A stretch of 64,000 bases of DNA from Pseudomonas fluorescens. Lineage in GTDB: Bacteria > Pseudomonadota > Gammaproteobacteria > Pseudomonadales > Pseudomonadaceae. How positions within the stretch are numbered: position 1 is the stretch's first letter; every line of letters starts with the position of its first letter. The position numbers were made by a program, and so were the translations under genes. Below the pieces are notes generated by a model, which made no database searches, was not told the DNA's origin, and worked only from the letters and a program-made list of their open reading frames with translations. The stretch covers positions 62,001-126,000 of the forward strand of contig NZ_LACC01000011.1 of the NCBI RefSeq assembly GCF_000967965.1, in the 5' to 3' direction. This document shows positions 62,232-64,000 of this stretch, one piece after another.

Positions 62232-64000
62232 TCACACTTGGCCGTATTGTTGGCCATGACGCAGCCATCGGTCGAGCAGCGGGCTGACGTGGGTCGGCCA
62301 GCGCTCAAGCAATGCCTGGGCGGCATCCCGCACGGCGGGCAGCAAATCGGCGTCGCGCATCAGGTCGGCGACCTTGAATTGCAGCAGGCCGGTCTGCCGG
62401 GTGCCGAGCATTTCGCCGGGGCCGCGCAGTTCCAGATCCTTTTCGGCGATGACGAAACCATCGTTGGTTTCGCGCATGATGCCCAGGCGCTGGCGGCCGA
62501 TCTGCGACAGCGGTGGATGGTAGAGCAGCACGCAATGGCTGACGGCGCTGCCCCGGCCGACGCGGCCGCGCAACTGGTGCAATTGCGCCAGTCCCAGGCG
62601 CTCGGGGTTCTCGATGATCATCAGGCTGGCGTTGGGCACGTCCACGCCTACTTCGATCACCGTGGTGGCGACCAGCAGTTGCAGGTTGCTGGCCTTGAAC
62701 TCGGCCATCACCGCAGCTTTTTCCGCAGGCTTCATGCGGCCGTGGATCAGCCCGACTTTCAACTCGCCGAGGGCAGCGGTGAGATCTTCGTACGTGGTTT
62801 CGGCGGCCTGGCAGGTCAGCTCTTCCGACTCTTCGATCAGTGTGCACACCCAATAGGCCTGACGCCCTTCGGCGCAAGCGCTGCGCACCCGCTCGATGAC
62901 TTCGACCCGCCGGGTGTCGGTGATCAGCACGGTGTTGACCGGTGTGCGACCGGGGGGCAGTTCGTCGAGGATCGAGGTGTCGAGGTCGGCGTAGGCACTC
63001 ATGGCCAGCGTGCGCGGAATCGGCGTGGCGGTCATGATCAGCTGATGTGGACACATGCGTCCGCCGACACCTTTCTGCCGCAAGGCCAGCCGCTGCTGTA
63101 CGCCGAAACGGTGCTGTTCGTCGATGATCACCAGCGCCAGGTTCTTGAATTGCACTTCGTCCTGGAACAACGCGTGGGTGCCGACCACCATCGGCGTGCC
63201 GCTGGCGATTTGCTCCAGGGCGGCGACGCGGTTCTTGCCCTTGAGCTTGCCGGCCAGCCAGGCGACTTCAATACCCAGCGGCTCGAGCCAGCGCTTGAAG
63301 GTGATGAAGTGCTGCTCGGCGAGAATCTCGGTGGGCGCCATCAGCGCGACCTGATAACCGGCCTCCAGCGCTTGCAGCGCGGCAAGGGCGGCGACCACGG
63401 TTTTACCGGCGCCGACGTCGCCCTGGATCAGCCGCAGCATCGGTTCGTGCTGGCTGAGGTCATAGGCGATTTCATTGCCGACCCGTTGCTGGGCACCGGT
63501 CGGGCTGAAGCCGAGGTTGGCCAGGTACTTGGCCGGCAGTTGCGTGGCTTTGGGCATCGCGGGCGCACGCAGGGCGCGCATGCTTTCGCGCAGACGCTGT
63601 TGCGACAGTTGATGGGTCAGCAGTTCTTCGAAAGCCAGACGGTGCTGCGCCCAGTGGTGACCGAGGGCCAGTTCATCGACGTCGGCATCGGCGGGCGGGT
63701 TGTGCAGGTAGCGGATCGCGTCGGCCAGCGGCGCCAATTGGTAGTCGCGGGCCAGTTCGTTCGGCAGCCAGTCGGGCAGGCTGCTGGGACCGAGCAGGGT
63801 GAGGGTCTGCATGCACAACTGGCGCAAGCGCTGTTGGGTCAGGCCTTCGGTGAGCGGGTAGACCGGGGTCAGGGTTTCATCCACTGGCGGCGGTTCGTCA
63901 CCGGTGATGGCGCGGTATTCCGGGTGGTAGATCTCCAGCCCCGAAGCGCCGGGCCGCGCCTCGCCGTAGCAGCGAATCCGCGTGCCGCGTTTGAGGCCTT
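62232..64000 (-). CDS. recG: ATP-dependent DNA helicase RecG, 3' part (partial)
   Basis: The C-terminal ~590 residues of RecG, a branch-migrating helicase that reverses stalled forks and processes Holliday junctions. The frame stays open to the window end (GLKRGTRIRCYGEARPGASG and on), so the N-terminal ~100 residues lie outside. Motif I is GDVGAGKTVVA, with IIDEQHRFGVQQR (DEQH motif II), MTATPIPRTLAMS (motif III), VATTVIEVGVDVPNASLMIIENPERLGLAQLHQLRGRVGRG (motifs V-VI) and the C-terminal RecG tail. The P-loop and Q-E-H residues are intact. Confidence 0.95.
   Translation of the reverse strand, partial: GLKRGTRIRCYGEARPGASGLEIYHPEYRAITGDEPPPVDETLTPVYPLTEGLTQQRLRQLCMQTLTLLGPSSLPDWLPNELARDYQLAPLADAIRYLHNPPADADVDELALGHHWAQHRLAFEELLTHQLSQQRLRESMRALRAPAMPKATQLPAKYLANLGFSPTGAQQRVGNEIAYDLSQHEPMLRLIQGDVGAGKTVVAALAALQALEAGYQVALMAPTEILAEQHFITFKRWLEPLGIEVAWLAGKLKGKNRVAALEQIASGTPMVVGTHALFQDEVQFKNLALVIIDEQHRFGVQQRLALRQKGVGGRMCPHQLIMTATPIPRTLAMSAYADLDTSILDELPPGRTPVNTVLITDTRRVEVIERVRSACAEGRQAYWVCTLIEESEELTCQAAETTYEDLTAALGELKVGLIHGRMKPAEKAAVMAEFKASNLQLLVATTVIEVGVDVPNASLMIIENPERLGLAQLHQLRGRVGRGSAVSHCVLLYHPPLSQIGRQRLGIMRETNDGFVIAEKDLELRGPGEMLGTRQTGLLQFKVADLMRDADLLPAVRDAAQALLERWPTHVSPLLDRWLRHGQQYGQV

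Overview
The window is chromosomal DNA of a Pseudomonas of the fluorescens group. Three things point there. The gene content and order resemble the segment of the P. aeruginosa and P. putida chromosomes that runs from uvrD and pycR/pycA/pycB through purEK, pst-phoU and phoBR to ubiCA, rubA, hupA and recG. Coding sequence is GC-rich. Gene borders carry many copies of the GTGGGAGCGAGCTTGCTC-type REP palindrome that is characteristic of this group. No rRNA, tRNA, IS element, prophage or CRISPR array was seen.

Layout. 1-8.1 kb: pdxY, a hotdog thioesterase, a monovalent-cation antiporter, an orphan SMI1/KNR4 protein, a secreted Tim44-like protein, a half-size EamA transporter and uvrD. 8.2-17 kb: a membrane GGDEF/EAL protein, a HexR-like RpiR regulator with its own palindromic operator, then pycR and the two-subunit pyruvate carboxylase pycA-pycB. 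17-20.5 kb: two GNAT acetyltransferases and a PaiB-like FMN-binding protein, divergent from a MocR regulator whose linker DNA holds a cluster of DnaA-box-like sequences. 20.6-27.3 kb: an accessory-looking block with a 1532-residue DUF6543 (dermonecrotic-toxin-domain) protein, a small unknown AT-rich gene and a broken copy of the end of the neighbouring polyamine-binding-protein gene. 26.2-34.1 kb: polyamine and amino-acid catabolism (polyamine-binding protein, acetylpolyamine amidohydrolase, AraC regulator, asparaginase, AGCS symporter, aspartase). 34.3-40.5 kb: a HypT-like LysR regulator, an AT-rich secreted metzincin-like protein, purE-purK behind a hairpin-terminator leader, and small envelope, mutarotase and thioesterase genes.

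40.8-55.1 kb is the phosphate-starvation locus: an MFS transporter, pstS, pstCAB-phoU, a response regulator, an M23 peptidase, a CNNM/CorC protein, then phoB-phoR. Pho boxes are readable before pstS, pstC and phoB, so PhoB probably drives pstS and pstCAB-phoU as two units and also its own gene. 55.2-64 kb: a COG4315 secreted protein, ubiC-ubiA, rubredoxin and rubredoxin reductase, the HU gene hupA, a DUF6124 gene behind a leader with two interleaved long inverted repeats, a SCP2-like protein, a YbaK-HDOD fusion, and the 3' part of recG, which runs off the window.

The signals most worth testing are the DUF6124 leader (pseudoknot or switch-like pairing with G-U wobbles), the DnaA-box cluster inside the MocR coding sequence, the DUF6543 block flanked by direct repeats of the polyamine-binding-protein gene, and the purE leader with its intrinsic terminator.
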